Positions 1 through 14,512 of a stretch of DNA of 64,000 bases are shown here, piece by piece. How positions within the stretch are numbered: position 1 is the stretch's first letter; each line of letters begins with the position of its first letter. The notes under the pieces are model-generated. The model worked only from the letters and a program-made list of their open reading frames with translations, did not search any database and was not told the origin of the DNA. Origin of the DNA: Gordionus sp. m RMFG-2023 (Eukaryota > Nematomorpha > Gordioida > Chordodea > Parachordodidae); NCBI RefSeq assembly GCF_954871325.1, contig NC_088776.1, positions 20,212,052 to 20,276,051 on the forward strand. The letters are read 5' to 3'. The translations under genes and the position numbers were made by a program.

Positions 1-843
1 TTTTAGGAAAGCTGTTTATTTATTGAAAAACAGTTTTGAGTTAAATTTTTAATACGAATATATTTTTGATATTATTACAATCTATTATTATTTTAAGATA
101 TAATATACCAACTAGAGGTGGTTTTGTGTGGCTATGTAATTTAAGATTATTACTATATAGCTGCTGAGTGCATATGATTGCATATTTTAGATAAGCAATA
201 ATTGTCAACTGTGTAGTCGTTTATATACCCTTAAAAATGGATGATAATCTTTTAGAAATTTAATATCTCAAAAAAATTTTATCGATTACTTATCTAGCTT
301 CCATCATGTCATCTAAGAGGAAGCTCTAGCCACCATATAGTTTATGATTGGATTGGTCGTTTATATTTTCAAGAATTGTTAATTTGGTTAGGCCTATAAA
401 TTTTTTCTTATTAGTCCATTCTATAAAACATTGTCTAAAATGGTAACAGAGAGTTATATTAGTTTCATGATCTTTTGTCAATGTAACTTGCTAGAGTTAT
501 TAGCCTTATGTGGTTTTTAAAAACCATTATCAATTGAGGCATATGTATGAATTAATTAACCTTTTTTATCACTTGTAATTCTTTACTCAAAATAGATTTT
601 AAATTAAAAAATATTATTTTTAGAAATGTCTGTCTTGTATTGTTTTAATTATTTATATGCTAGTTTATTTTGTACGCAAAATATTATAATTGACAAAATA
701 TGAAATTGAGAATAATTATATAGAGTTAGCATATTTTAAATATGTATAATATATTAATTAAAAGGGGGATATGGGTGGCGAAGCCCCCCATGAATTTTTT
801 TTAGTTGAGCCCCCTGAGATTGTAAAGGCTAGCGACGCCCCTG
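1..843 (-). mobile_element. Partial copy of hAT-1, inverted relative to the copy at 3614
   Basis: Bases of roughly 120-843 match, in reverse complement, the two outer parts of the hAT-1 element at 3614-4176 and 8459-8770. The terminal inverted repeat ends at 843 (GCTAGCGACGCCCCTG), and the next eight bases would be one target duplication; the partner lies beyond the left edge. This copy lacks the gypsy insertion found in the other copy, so it shows the empty insertion site around 410-430. No coding region is visible; it looks like a non-autonomous element. Bases 1-120 are AT-rich and I could not match them to the other copy. Confidence 0.7.
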
Positions 844-1803
844 GTTACAACAATAATAATAATTTATCCTATGATAAACTCAAATAACTACAAGAACACA
901 TGGCGTGATAACAACCAGAGAAAACAAATACCATACGATGACCAAAATCGATATAACAATAATAAATTACAACATGAACATTGAAGAAATTGTTGATTAC
1001 AAAGTCGACACTACAAAGACAATAATCATAGTGATCTTAACGACAACAACTTAACTGAAAACACGCATAAGATAATGACAGTGCCTTTATGATTACTCTA
1101 ATAAATAATTTTACTATTACAATGCAAGTCAATATAGAATCAAAATTTACTATCATACCTCATGACATTGCTAACAGAAATTAAAAAATCCAATCTGTAA
1201 CTTACAGCCTACGACGTAAACTTAATCAAGTCAAAGTAAGTTATGAAGGTATTACTAAAAATTTACAAGTAGTGGTAGTTGAATCAAGAAAAAATGCATT
1301 ATTGGGACTTTCATGTATTAAAACTTTCAAATATATCTTGAACAAGTTTATATTGACACCAATTATGAGGATGAAATAAAAAAATTGATTAAAAACTGTG
1401 AATTAAAAATGACCAATAGGCCAATTAACAAAGCAAATGTCAAATTATACTTAAGTAGAGATGCCCAACCCAAAATTATACTACCAAGATGTATACCTTA
1501 TGCAAAAATTGATATTATGGGCAAAGTATTATAGATGGATCAAGAAAAAATTATCGAGCCGGTTAAAGATATTCGAAGGACAAGTCCTATAACCGCCATC
1601 TACAAAAGTGATGCGAACATAAGACTTTACGCTGATTTTAAAGAGACTATAAACCCAGCTATATAATATCCACTTCCACGAATAAATGATTTAATAGCTA
1701 AACTTTCGGGAGGAAAGAAATTTATTAAGATCGATTTAAAAAATGCGTTTTTACAGATTCTCATTGATAAATGTTGCAGAAATCTTTTGACATAATCTAC
1801 ACT

Positions 1804-2083
1804 AGTGGCGTAGCTAGGAATTTTCCTTAGAGGGGGTCCATACATATCAATAATACGTTATTGTATTTTAATAGATAATTCTCAAATGACTTTATACATC
1901 CAGAATAATTTCAATAGTAATATAATATCCTTCCACAAACATCAAAACCAGAAAAATATAAATATTCATGGTATTTATTTGTTATAAAGTCACTTTTGAG
2001 TCTTTTGAAAGTATAATCTATTTTCTCTGGGAGGGATTCAAACCCTCCCCCCCCCTCCCCCCCCCCCCATAGATACGCTACTA
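1804..2083. mobile_element. hAT-type MITE inserted in gypsy A
   Basis: A 280-bp non-coding element interrupts the reverse transcriptase region of gypsy A. Its ends are hAT-like inverted repeats: AGTGGCGTAGCTAG at the left and, in reverse complement, TTAGTAGCGTATCTATGG at the right. The flanks look like a degenerate 8-bp duplication (TCTACACT and TCCACACA). A long C-rich run precedes the right end. Sequence on both sides continues the same RT reading region. Confidence 0.65.
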
Positions 2084-3779
2084 ATCCACACATAAGGGAT
2101 ACTACCAATTTATTAGACTTTCTTTTGAGCTAAAGACCTCATCTGCAATCTTTCAACAATTATGGATCAGATGTTCGGTTATATGAAAGATGTCATATTG
2201 TACAATGACGATTTCTTATAACTAGAAATAACGATGAAGCTCATTAAAACAACATTAAAAATGTGTTTAAAAAAATATTATCATATGAGTTAGTGCCTAA
2301 TTTCGCCAAAAGCTTATTTTTTTTTAAAACAAAGTGAGGTTCCTGGGTCATGAATGAATCATGATATTGATGCCAAGGGGATTCATGCCAACGATGACAA
2401 AATTGAAGCAATAATAAATATGCCAGAACCAAAATCAGCTGTTGAATTATCAACATTTCTGTGAATGGCTGGTTTATAGAAAATTACTTTGCGGAAATTG
2501 CTGATCCTTTATATAAAATTGTTAATAAAAAAAAATTAATATGGTATTTAGAACACTCAAGAAGTTTTAATGATCTAAAGACGTTGATTAGTCTTCCTCC
2601 AGCTTTGACTTATTTTAATCCTGAATTGCCTATCGGAATTGCAACTGATGAATATTATTTTATACTGAAAAAGACGGCAAAGAAAAACCAATAGCTTTTG
2701 CGTCGAGAACCTTATTAAAAGAAATGAATTACACCAATATTGAGCGTGAGGCTCTCGCTATTATGTTTTCTATAAAGAAGTTCCAGGAATACTTAATTGG
2801 GACTAAATTTACAATAATTATTGACCATAAGCCTCTAGTCCATATTTTTAGCAAGGGATTTAAGGACAACAGTACTATGTCCTGCAGACTTCGAAAATGG
2901 GACATAACATCAGGAGGTCACGATTTTAATATAAAATATAAAGCCGGAAAATCAACATTGTTCCTGATTGTCTCTCAAGATTACCAAAAAAAAGTAACGA
3001 TGAAGTTGTTGAAAGTATCACAATTACAAATGAAATGACCTAGGGGATATACCTATTAACTATAATAAAATACATGACAAAATTTATAAAGATATTGAAA
3101 TAACACAAGTCATTTATGATATTAAGAACAAATAGCCTATTAAATATAAGATTTATAAAAACCTTAAATTGGAATTAAGTATAATTATATATTGTCTTTA
3201 CAAAAATAACAAAATTATAATTCCGTCTATTGTGAGAAAAAAATGTACTGCACACAATACATGAAGGTCGTATGGGACCAAGAAAAATCAAATCCTTAGC
3301 CAAAGATCACATGTTGTGAATTGGTATGAATAGTGACATAGAGATGGAAGTAAAAAGTTGTGACGATTGTAATATATATCATGACAATCCTAAAAAGATA
3401 CAAAAACCATGAGATTATGCAACCAAACCATTTAAAAGGATATACCTCAATTAAGCGGGTCCGTTTTTCATAAAAAATTGAGTAAATTTCCGATTATTGT
3501 TCCTGTCAAAAATGTTACAACTGAAATTACGTTAAAAGAAATTTTTAAAGCCATCTCGCTATTCTGAATACCTAAAACCATAGTTATTGATGATACTAAC
3601 TTCACAAGTAATGCAGGGGCGTCGTTAGCCTTTACAATCTCAGGGGGCTCAACTAAAATACCCCCTAATTTGCGGGCCTTCGGCCGGGTTATATATTAAT
3701 ATATTTTTAAAAATTACTAAACTCCTGAAGGATTATTCTTATTTTCATATTTTGTTTTTTATTATATTATACGTACAAA

Positions 3780-3912
3780 ATAAACTAGAATATAAATAAT
3801 TAAGACTAGAATATTGATCATTAAGACTAGAATATAAATATCATTAAGACTAGAATATAAATAATTAAGACTAGAATATAAATAATTAAAACTAGAATAT
3901 AAATAATTAAAA
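3780..3912. repeat. 21-bp tandem repeat inside hAT-1
   Basis: About six copies of an ACTAGAATATAAATAATTAA-type unit lie in tandem near the left end of hAT-1. The related copy at 1-843 has only about one unit at the matching place (near 645-680), so the array expanded in this copy only. Confidence 0.75.
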
Positions 3913-4176
3913 CAATACATTTCTACAAATTTTTCAATACAAAATCGATTTACTACAGTATAAAGTATTTTAAATTGCTGATATAAAAAATTTCGCGTCT
4001 AAAGAATTACAAGTGATAAAACCGATTAACTAATTCATACATATGCCTCAATTGTTAATGTTTTTAAAAACCCCATAAGGCAATATAATTCTAAGCAACT
4101 AACATTAACAAAAGGTCATGAAACTAATATAACTCTCTCTTACAATTTTAGACAAAGTTTTATAGAATGGACTAAA

Positions 4177-4331
4177 GGTTTTATTAAATAAGTAAAATAG
4201 GTAAAGTAAGTAAAAGTATATTTAATACAAAATATCACGTATATATATATCATGAATTCAATCCTTCAGGTTATATAATTTACAAACGAAATGTTAATAT
4301 TATATTCAATTTAAATTCAATTTATATTGCA
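4177..4331 (-). repeat. 3' LTR of gypsy B
   Basis: A 155-bp direct repeat nearly identical to 8304-8458. It is preceded on the coding strand by a purine-rich tract at 4332-4340. Confidence 0.88.
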
Positions 4332-7300
4332 GTTCTCCCCACTATAAATTGAATTCATCGTGATAACGTAATGGGGGTTTCGAAACTCTTTTTTCAAGAG
4401 TTGTATTCTCATGTTCTGCCTTTTCCACTTCTTCGGTCAACGTAACGGGTATTTCCTTCTCTTGTGTATGTGCATCCCTCAATTGATCTGCATGCTTGTT
4501 TTTAACGATCCCCTCTGATTCCACATCGTACAATATTGCGCTTTTTCGTTGTAACACTTTTCCTTCATGCCACCCTGCTGTCCTTTCGTTTGCTATCCAA
4601 ACTTTTTGCTGCTCTTCAAACTCCCGAGGTTCAACACTTCTATCTTTGTAGTACTTTTGTTTCCATAGAGCGTTTTCCGTCCTTTCTCTCGTTGATAATT
4701 TCCACTGATCTAATGTCGTCCTAAGCGACCTTCCAAACATCATCTCGGCAGGAGATTTACCAGTAGTTGCATTGGGAGTATTACGGTGAGTAATTAAAAC
4801 ATTTGCTAAATTTAACTGGTCCGGAGTCCCACATCTCCTTCCAACATAGAAACGCGTCTTTATCGTCCGTATATATCGTTCAGCCAAACCATTCGATTTG
4901 GGGCTATAAGGGGCCGATCTAAAATGTTTTATATTGTTTTTAAAAAGAAACGTTTTGAATTCAGATCCAGTAAACTGAGTACCGTTTTGAATTCAGATCC
5001 AGTAAACTGAGTACCGTTATCTGAGACAATGTAGCAAGGTAACCCAAATCTAGCGAAATAATTACGCAGATTATTTATTACACTAGCCGAATTAATATGT
5101 GTTAAAATTGCAACTTCAACCCATTTGGTAAAAGCGTCTACGCAAATCAACCAATATTTTTCAGATACGGGGCCTGCCAAATCAATGTGTAATCCCAAGG
5201 TCGGGTAGGGTTCCAATTGTATAATGGCACTTCTTTAGCTCCCGGCCTTCCTTCTTGACAACTCTTACAACATTTAACAAAGTCTTCAACATCCGTATCG
5301 AGATTTGTCCAAAACACGTAATATCTACACAATGATTTCATCCCCACTATCCCAGGATGTCCTCGATGAATCACATATAAAACCTCCCTTTTTAAAATAT
5401 CTGGAATAATAATTCTATCATTATAAAATAATAATCCTTCTTCGAACGAAATATTATCTTTAATCGAAATATATTTTTTTACAATCTCCGAATAATTATT
5501 TATATTATCAATATACCAATGATTTTTTATTAATTTAATAATCTCTTTTAGGTTTATATTATTGCTCGTTTCACTTACGACTTTACTGCGTGTGAAAGAT
5601 AAATCCTCTATTAAATTCATTTTTAATCCTCTGATTTCTTCTTCGAATTTTTTTGTAACTTCATTGGTTTTTGCTTTCTCTACCCCCAAACGGGACAGAC
5701 CATCGGCACATTTATTTTGATTACCTGGTCTATATATATCTCATAATCATAATTTAATAGTTTCGTCGCCCACCGTATTAAACGGTTATTTGTTATTTTG
5801 TTTAGATCTCTTTTATCACCTAAAATATATTGTAATGGTTTATGATCAGTAACCAAGATAAAATGTCTTCCAAAAATATATTGATGAAACTTCTCGATAG
5901 CGAACATGATTGCCGAAGCCTCCCGATCAATTGTGGCATAATTCTTTTCAGCCGCCGAAAGTGTCCTCGATGCGTAAGCAATTGGTTTCTCCTGGCCAGT
6001 AAAAAATCGGTGTGCAATAACAGCTCCTAGACCATCTTCGGAAGCGTCACAAGAAATACGACAGGGATATCGGATGAATAAGGAATTATTATATCTTCTT
6101 TTGACAATATATTTTTAACTTTAGTAAATATTTCATTTTCTTTAGCTGACCAAAACCAACCAACATTTTTACTCGTTAGTCGGTGTAAAGGCGCACAAAT
6201 AGAATGCAAATTTTTAATAAATGGCTCATGATAATTCACTATTCCAAGAAATGAACGTAGTTCTTTAACATTGGAAGGTGTTTTAAAATTTTTTATAGCG
6301 CTAATCTTATCTTCTGTAGGGTAAATTCCGAAACTGTCAATAACATGACCTAAATAAGTGACTTACTTTTCTCCGATTTTAATTTTATCGGTCGTCGTGG
6401 TCAGTCCAGCCTTCTCAAATCTTCTTAATACTTCTTCCAAATTAACTATGTGATCGGAATTATTCTCACATGCAATAATTATGTCGTCTAAAAATACACT
6501 AACCATAGGAATTTCCTTTAATAGGTTTTTCATAAAGCGTTGGAATATTATCGGAGCGCTAGTCAAACCAAATGGAATTCTTTGGTATCGGTAATAACCG
6601 ACATGTGTCGAAATTACTAAAAGGTCCCTACATTCTGGACTAACTCCGAATTGTAAAAATGCATCTCTTAAATCTATTGTTGAAAATATTTTACCACCCG
6701 CGATTTTATTTGTTAGGTCGACGAAAGTTGGTAGTAAATCGTTATCGATCGCTAGATATTTGTTGATTGTTAAACGAAAATCTCCGCATATCCGTACGGC
6801 ACCGGATTTCTTTAAGATATTAACCGTTGGCGTAGCCCAAGTGATTGGAGTTATTGTTGGATCTACCTTCTCGATAACGCCTTCGTCTAAAAATCTGTCC
6901 AACTCAGCTTCAATGGTTCGACGCAACGGAAAAGGAACTCTTCTTGCTGGTAATGCAATCGGTAACGTGTTCGGTTCTATTCGGATGACTGCCTTTTGCA
7001 GTTTGATTTCACCTAATTTTTTTTTAAAAACTTGAGGGAATTTTGAAACAATCGTATTTAAAGAGGGAACATTCATATTTATTTTATTAATGCTAACTTC
7101 TTCCGGTAGTTTTATATCAAATTCTCTAATGAAAGGCATCCCAAAAATAAGGGAATTCTCCCCTTTAACTACCCAAATAAGTAAAAATTTCGAAATATTT
7201 TTTACTTTGACTTCTACGGTACATTTACCTAGTACTTCGATTTGGATATGATTATATCCCACTAATTTATAAGCCGGTGATAGTTGTGGTCTGCCAATAC

Positions 7301-8303
7301 GATTCCAGGTGACCTCATCAATCACACTACATGCGGCGCCGGTATCAAACTCCATAGCTAGCTGCAACCCATTTATCTTCGCATCGATGGTAGCTTTATT
7401 TGAAAATGACAGGCGAGGTGTCCGTGGCAGAATCATTTGTATGGCATGGGTTCTACAATCTTTCGCTATGTGGTTTGCCTTACCGCAACAAAAGCATATC
7501 ACTTTCTTTTGAATAGAGTTAGGTTTGATACTAGGTCTATAATTATTATTAGGAATATAATTGTTACTAAAGTGTTTATTATTATTGAATCTATTGACGT
7601 TAGTATAATTATTATTTCTAAAATAATTATTTTTCGAACCCTGTGTTGGCTTATTTTTAATTATTTTATTAACTTCAGTCTGGGTTTCATTTTCCAACGA
7701 AAACAGCGCGATCGCTAAACGCACGGTCTCTTCAAAAGTAATATTGCCTTCGATATACTTTGACCGAAGTTCTTTGTCCAACTCAGGTAAGCCTACTCCT
7801 AGGATAAATATATCTCTTAAAAGTTCATCAAAAGGCGGTTTAAAATTACAAAGAGAACAGACAGTTTTAACCCTAATTGAAAAGTCAATAATCGTCTCAT
7901 TACATCTTTTTAGCGTAAAAAAAATTTTCCTATTTACGAAAATGCTCGAACTATCCTTGAACACCAAATTTAAGCTTTTTATTAAAGTATCATAATTTAT
8001 CATCTCTAAATTTATTGGAGAGTGAAAGTTCTTAATTTTGATAAGATTGTCTGTTCCGATATAGGCTAAAAGCAGGTCTTTTTTTGTATTTAAATTTATA
8101 ATATTTCTTTTATAAATTAACTCCAAGTTAAATAAGTAGTCCTGAATATTTACTTTTTCTTTGACGAATTCTGGAATATGGAATTTAATAGGAACTACTT
8201 CCATTGAGTCTTTAACTTTAATAGGGACTACTTCCATTGAATCCTTTACTTTAAATTTAATAAATCAAATAAATCTTCTATAAAAATATCGTCGCCAATG
8301 AAG

Positions 8304-8458
8304 TGTTTTATTAAATAAGTAAAATAGGTAAAGTAAGTAAAAGTATATTTAATACAAAATATCACGTATATATATATCATGAATTCAATCCTTCAGGTTA
8401 TATAATTTACAAACGAAAAGTTAATATTATATTCAATTTAAATTCAATTTATATTACA
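8304..8458 (-). repeat. 5' LTR of gypsy B
   Basis: A 155-bp repeat starting TGTTTTATT and ending TTATATTACA on the plus strand. It matches 4177-4331 with about three differences, and flank TGGACTA follows at 8459. Confidence 0.88.
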
Positions 8459-11400
8459 TGGACTAATAAGGAAAAATTTATAGGCCTAACCAAATCAACA
8501 ATTCTTGAAGAAGAGAATATAAACGACCAATCCAAATCATAAAACTATATGGTGGTTAGAGCTTCCTCTTAGATGACATGATGGAAGCTAGATAAGTAAT
8601 CGAGAAAATTATTGTGAGATATTAAATTTCTAAAAGATTATCTTCCATTTTTAATCCTATATAAACTACTGGACAGTTGATCATTGTTGCTCATCTTAAT
8701 TATGCAATCATATGATCTCAGCAGCTGTAGTAATAATCTTAAATTACATAGCCATACAAATAATAGATGCTGGTTAATTTGCAGTCATAGCCATGACATA
8801 CACGATGTTAACTCATATTAAAATCTAGTATGTTAGATATATTGATAATTCAGAGATATCTGTACATTGGATCTCACATATATCTTCAGATTGAGCCACA
8901 CATAGTGCTTCTATTATTTTATAAATAAAATATCTTATATATAAATTAATTTTTTACTTATTTTCTTTCCTGCTGTACTTACATTATTTACAATCATGTC
9001 ATTCACAATACTTTCTTCATTATTTAATGAATCTAAATAAGATTAATTTTAAAATGTATTTCTTTTCAGTGTATTTATTTTTGTAAATATAATATATAAA
9101 AAGTAATATTCCATATTATAGGTCCATTTTTCAAAAATATATATAAATAAGCAAACTATTCTAAATTTATTTAGCATTTTTATTAAAATATAGTTTATTA
9201 TTAAGTTAGGATAAACAAATAAATATATAATTATCAAATTATGAAAGAATGATTGAGTAAATGATCAAGTGAAAAAGAAACCTTCCATTAAAATAGATAA
9301 TTAACTAATAAATTTTTATTTTTTAAAACTTAAATGTCCAATGTGTTTTGTTATTAATTTGTGAAAATTTTAAGGATTTTTTCAAAACATTTTGGACACA
9401 GACTTATATATAAATTTATTTACCTATTTTCTTTCTTTTAACTTTTTTTGTTTTCAATATTTATATCTTTAAAACTACAATTAATCGTCTTTCAACTAAA
9501 TCAAAGTTTGAATTTTAAAAACTGTATAAAATATACTTTGTTCATCACCAGCTTTATTATTGAATCCTCTTCTTTGGTACTCAAGATTATTGCTACTTTT
9601 ATCTTTAGTTTTTTTCATAAAGTCTTTAATGCTTAAATTTTTAAATCGCAAAGTCATTTTATTTAAATAGTGATTTTAAACTCGGCTTACAATATTAAAT
9701 TTGTTAATTTTCAATTAATAAATCTTTATATTTATTTAATTAGGGTTATATAATAATTTAATTAATAAAAATCAATTAAACTTCAACTGTTAATGCTAAA
9801 TTGATATTTAAACATTATGCATGGCATTGATATTTTATTTTTAACAAAGAATTTGATTGCAAGCTGACATAGTGAAAATATAATTTATATGTATTAATCT
9901 AATCTAATAAAATTTAGATAGTCTTATTAATTTTTAATTAATAAAATTAAATCTATGTATTACTTAATAGAATTATAATAAACAGGGGACAATCAAAAAA
10001 AGTTCTTTTTAGTTTAAGGGGATATTAAGGAACCATTAAAAAAAATAATATTTTTTTGCTGCAGGGGGCTATTCAAATTTTTTAAAGGGCTTGAGCCCCT
10101 GCTGCCCCCCCCCTCTAGTGACGCCACTGAAGTAATGATTTTGAGAAATTTTGCAATGATTATGGTATCAAACATGTACTTACGTCCGCATATCACCAGC
10201 AGTCTAATGGCCAGGTTGAACATATTGTAAGAACGTTTAAAATGCATATGATAAGAAATATAAAGATTGAATTATACTACACTTGACAAATTCTTATTCA
10301 ATTACAGAAACATACAAAATATAAAATAGGAGTTGCACCTTCTAAAAGATTGTTTAACCGCGAGATTATAATTAAATGGGACTTAAAACCGCTAGAGGAA
10401 AAAAAAATAGAGATAACATAACACTATCACGTAATAGAACCGGAGATTTTATTTGGTATAAAATACAAGGTGAGGACAAATAGTGGAAAGGCATGATCAC
10501 ACACAAAGAAAGTGACATGATGTTCCAATTCAAAGCAGATAAAGGTATTATAAGAATACATTTAAACCAATTAATAAAAAGAGATTGTTATATACATTTT
10601 AAATTATGATAATAATTCTAAAAATTCTTTTAAGGAGCAGGGTTGCCAGGTCAAAATTTTCAAATTGCTGGAGAAATTTAGTATTATGCGGGAGAAATAT
10701 GAAAATTGTGGTAGAAATATAAAAATTGCTAAAAATTCCGACCTTCGGCCGGGATTTTGAATTGACTTAATTATCCGCCTATTATTTTTTATAATTAGTT
10801 TATATAAATACAAAGTTAGTAACTATTTTCAAAATAAAATAACATCTTGATTTATTAAAATATATTTTTTTATAAAAAAAACCAGATCTTTTTTAAATAT
10901 AAAAGAATGTACAAGATCAAATTTTAAAAATTAAAAATATATTTTATGCGAATGTCCCGCAAAACGACCGCAATTGAAAATCTACCGTGTGTGTATAACA
11001 TTATAGGGATAGGCGCTTAATTATCACGTATCACGTTTAAATACATAAAAAGGAACTCCAAAAATAAGAAATAATACAGATGCAACTACAGTTGCAACTA
11101 TGCGGCAATTGTAATCACTTATCTTGTAGTACAACATTCACAGAGATACTTATCATCACAATGTTAGAATTTTTTTCCCATAATATATAACGACTCTAAT
11201 ATAAATGAAAACTATACTTGTAGTACAAAAATGAGCAAGGCTATCATCAATGTTTTAGGACCTAAATCCAGGAGGTCAATCCTTGACGATTTGAAAGATG
11301 GGTATACATATGCAATTCTAACAGATGCATCTAATAAGGTTGATCCTCCGCTATTTCAACAAAATTAAGGTCGTTTCTGTTGCAGTTGGCTGCAAGCTTG

Positions 11401-12348
11401 AATTGAAATTGTATATAGAAGTTGATTATATTATTATCGATGTTAACTAACACTCGCGATTAGAATTATTATTATTATTGGAATCTAAATAAGAAAGAAA
11501 TAAATATATATAAATTATGATAACCCAATATATAATATAATCAAGAATAAAAAACTTTACGACTATATTTTATTCGATCAGGAATCCAAATTATATTTTA
11601 AAAAATTAATAATCATTTATGTGTCGAATCTCACTTTTAACGGGATATATATATCAAAATTGCTTTACAATTAATTTGAATATATGAAAATTTATAAAAT
11701 AATAATATGTTTAATTTAAGATCATTTACATAACAAAATTACCCAAAAAATATTATCTTCGTCTACAATTTATTTATGAATAATAACTTCCAAAATTAAC
11801 ATTCTAATTTGCATATACAACAGTTTCAATAAAACTATTAAATTTTTTTCCCTCAATTAGTGAAAAATCCAAAGACATAGCTAACCATAATGGTTTATAT
11901 AGCAGATTCGAGATTATCAATAAATTGCATGTCAGCTTTCTGATCTGATAATGCCTCAGTGAATTTGGTAAAAACAGAGTGTATTTACAGAATTGAGTCA
12001 GCACAATGTTGGTTGCGATATGTTCCTAATACCCGCCATCGATAGAATTTTAAAATTTTATACACCTTAAAAAAAAATTTCTTAAATAAAAATTATAAAA
12101 GCTGTCCTAACATTTAAAAATTATTTTCAATAATGAATGGCAGAGGTATATTTAGGAATGATTTCACATGTAGGAAATTTACTACATGCTGTTAATGTGT
12201 AGTTGCAATAAGAAGAATCTTAACAAAGATTCACAAAATTATGCTGCAGATGTGTTTATCTTTACAGTTAAAATTGACAATAAATTTTATGGCGTCATTG
12301 CTAAACTTAATTATATTTTATTTGAAATTAAATTTTTTTTTTTTCTCT

Positions 12349-13544
12349 TTAGCTTTCACCTTTTCTGGTGGTAAGCTCCTTCAACATCTCTCTCCACTTT
12401 ATGTTATTAATACAATCTCTTTTATCTAATTTATACTTCTTTATATTAGCTCTAACTTTATGGCCCCATTGAAATTTTGGCCTTCCTATTTTACAATTGC
12501 CCATTACTTCCAAACTCTTAACTTTATTTCCTATGTAGTTCATAGGCCTTCTCATTGTGTGCCCATACCACCTAAGTCTGTTTACCATTAACTTAGTCTT
12601 AATGGGCACTACCTTTAAACTACTTAGTATTCTTGTACTGCACACCTTATCCTTTCTTGTTACCCCAGCAATCATCCTCAGCATTCTCATCTCCATGGTT
12701 TGTAGACTTCTCTCGTCTGATTCTTTGGTTGGCCATGTTTCCGAACTATATAGAATAGTTGGTTGTATTATGGAACTGTAAATTTTTCCCTTTAATTTGT
12801 GTGGGATTCTTTTATCAAATAGCACTCCAGATAAAGATCTCCACTTTAGCCACCCTTGATTAATCTTACTCTTTATCTCTTTTTCTATTGTGCCGTTTGT
12901 TTGTATAGTGGAGCCCAAATATTTGCAGCTTTCAATTGCCGATATCTGCCATTCATTTATATCAATACTCTCTGTTTCATCTCCTCCTATCACCATATAC
13001 TCCGTCTTTTCTCTATTTACTTTTAATCCGTGCGTTTCTAGGATATTTATCCAATTCACTAGTCTTTCTTTCATTTCATCCTTAGATACGGCAAGTATCA
13101 CAATATCATCTGCAAATATCATATTACACACTGTGCTAATACATCTATTACTGTAATGAAGAGAAGTTGGCTGAGAGTTGACCCTTGATGAACTCCTTAG
13201 GCTATTGAGCCTGCTGAAGTACCTGTTGTGCTACGGACCATTGTTGTATGGCCCATATACATATCCTGTATTTTTCTTATATATTTTTCGGGAAAATTTT
13301 TGTGGCGTAGCGCCCACCTGATAAGTTTTCTTGGGATTCTATCAAAGGCCTTTTCTAGATCGAGAAAGACCATGTGTAGCTTTTTGTTCTTTTCCCTGTA
13401 TTTTTCACTCATTTGCCTAATTGCGTGGATAGCATCGGTTGTTGATCTTCCAGGCATAAAGCCAAACTGAGTCTCTCCTATTTCGATTATATCTCTTAAT
13501 CTTTTTTCTATTATTTTTTCGTATAGTTTTAGACAGTGTGACAT
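12349..13544 (-). pseudogene. LINE reverse transcriptase, frameshifted
   Basis: Two frames, 13197-13544 and 12349-13131, together cover the RT core. The first holds QFGFMPGRSTTDAI and LDLEKAFDRIPRKLIRWAL (fingers and palm, first Asp). The second holds FADDIVILA with the catalytic aspartate pair, KTEYMVIGG, CKYLGSTI and a C-terminal region ending near 12349. An upstream part (13607-13903) carries KHMKNNKARGPDDIP. The frame breaks between 13131 and 13197 and again near 13544-13607. It would copy LINE RNA at the nicked target. It is clearly recognisable but not intact. Confidence 0.85.
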
Positions 13545-14512
13545 TAGTTTTATGCCCCTGTAATTTTGACAATTATGTGGATCCCCTTTATTTTTGAAGA
13601 TAGGAACTAGATAGCTCTGCCTCCATTTTTGGGGAACCTCTTCATTTCCAAGTATCTTATTGTATAGATTTGTGAGGAGATGTATCCATAATCTCCTAGT
13701 GCTTTAAGGCTTTCTATTGGAATATCGTCTGGACCCCTAGCTTTGTTGTTTTTCATATGCTTGAGGCATGTGATTATTTCTTGTTGTGTTAGGTTTTGAC
13801 AAGAGGAGTGTTCGTCTAGATGCAGTATGTGCGGATTAAAGTTGAGAAGCTCCTGAAAATATTCTCTCCATCTACTCATTATTTCTTTTTCCTTTATTAT
13901 CAATTTCCCATCTTTATTTTTGATTACTTTTGGAGCTCCGTTTTATCCCTAGAGTTCTTTTCTCTGTTTGGATAATCTGTATATTTTATTTTGCCCTTCT
14001 TTGGTATGTAGTTCTTCATACATGTCATCGTATGCCATAACTTTGGCCCTAGCCACCGCCTTTGTAGCTAATCTCTTGGATTTTTTGTATCTTGTCTTAT
14101 CTGCGTTTTTTTTCTCCTGTATAGTGGTTTGTACCTCTTCATTCCACCACCATAGTTCTTTATATGATTTGTTGCCTCCTCTTGTCAAGCCTAGTGTCGA
14201 TTTGGCAGTGTCTATTAATCTGGATGAAAGGTCTGTCCACATTTTTTCACTGACTTGTGAGGAATCTATTGTTTCAATGTTTGCATTGATTGCAAAGGCA
14301 TCTGTCATTGTTTTTAATTTGCCCCATTTGATGCATGGTTCCAGTTTTATCTTGTTTTGAGTGGATTTATTTGAGATGTGTAAATCCATGACTAGTAGCT
14401 TGTGTTGTGCGGCGATATCTTCTCCTGGGATGACTTTGCAGTCTATTACATCTTTTAATCTTCTGCGAGAGATTAGTATGTAATCTATCTGTGTTTTCCT
14501 TGTATCACTTTC

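Larger units (their letters stand above)
4177..8458 (-). mobile_element. Ty3/gypsy LTR element B, recent fossil inside hAT-1
   Basis: A 4.3-kb gypsy-family element lies on the minus strand between two 155-bp LTRs. From its 5' end the parts are: gag-like region, CCHC zinc knuckle (about 7480-7515), protease with DTGA (about 7340), reverse transcriptase with FLDD (about 6490), RNase H (about 5680-6240), integrase zinc region and core (about 4900-5420), and an integrase tail. A GGGGAGAAC purine tract adjoins the 3' LTR, and GGCGACGAT lies just inside the 5' LTR as a possible primer site. It looks broken, with a handful of breaks. The two LTRs differ at only about three positions, so it is young. 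The empty site in the copy at 1-843 and a repeated TGGACTA at both edges confirm insertion into hAT-1. Confidence 0.9.
3614..10129 (+). mobile_element. hAT-1 element (non-autonomous) carrying gypsy B
   Basis: The ends are CAGGGGCGTCGTTAG at 3614 and, in reverse complement, CAGTGGCGTCACTAG ending at 10129. They are flanked by an exact 8-bp duplication AAGTAATG (3606-3613 and 10130-10137), the hallmark of hAT transposition. It sits inside the integrase region of gypsy A, whose sequence resumes at 10130. Without the inserted gypsy B (4177-8458) the element is about 2.2 kb. I see no transposase in it, so it probably depended on another hAT. The stretch 8810-10080 is AT-rich, non-coding element body. 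Confidence 0.85.
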
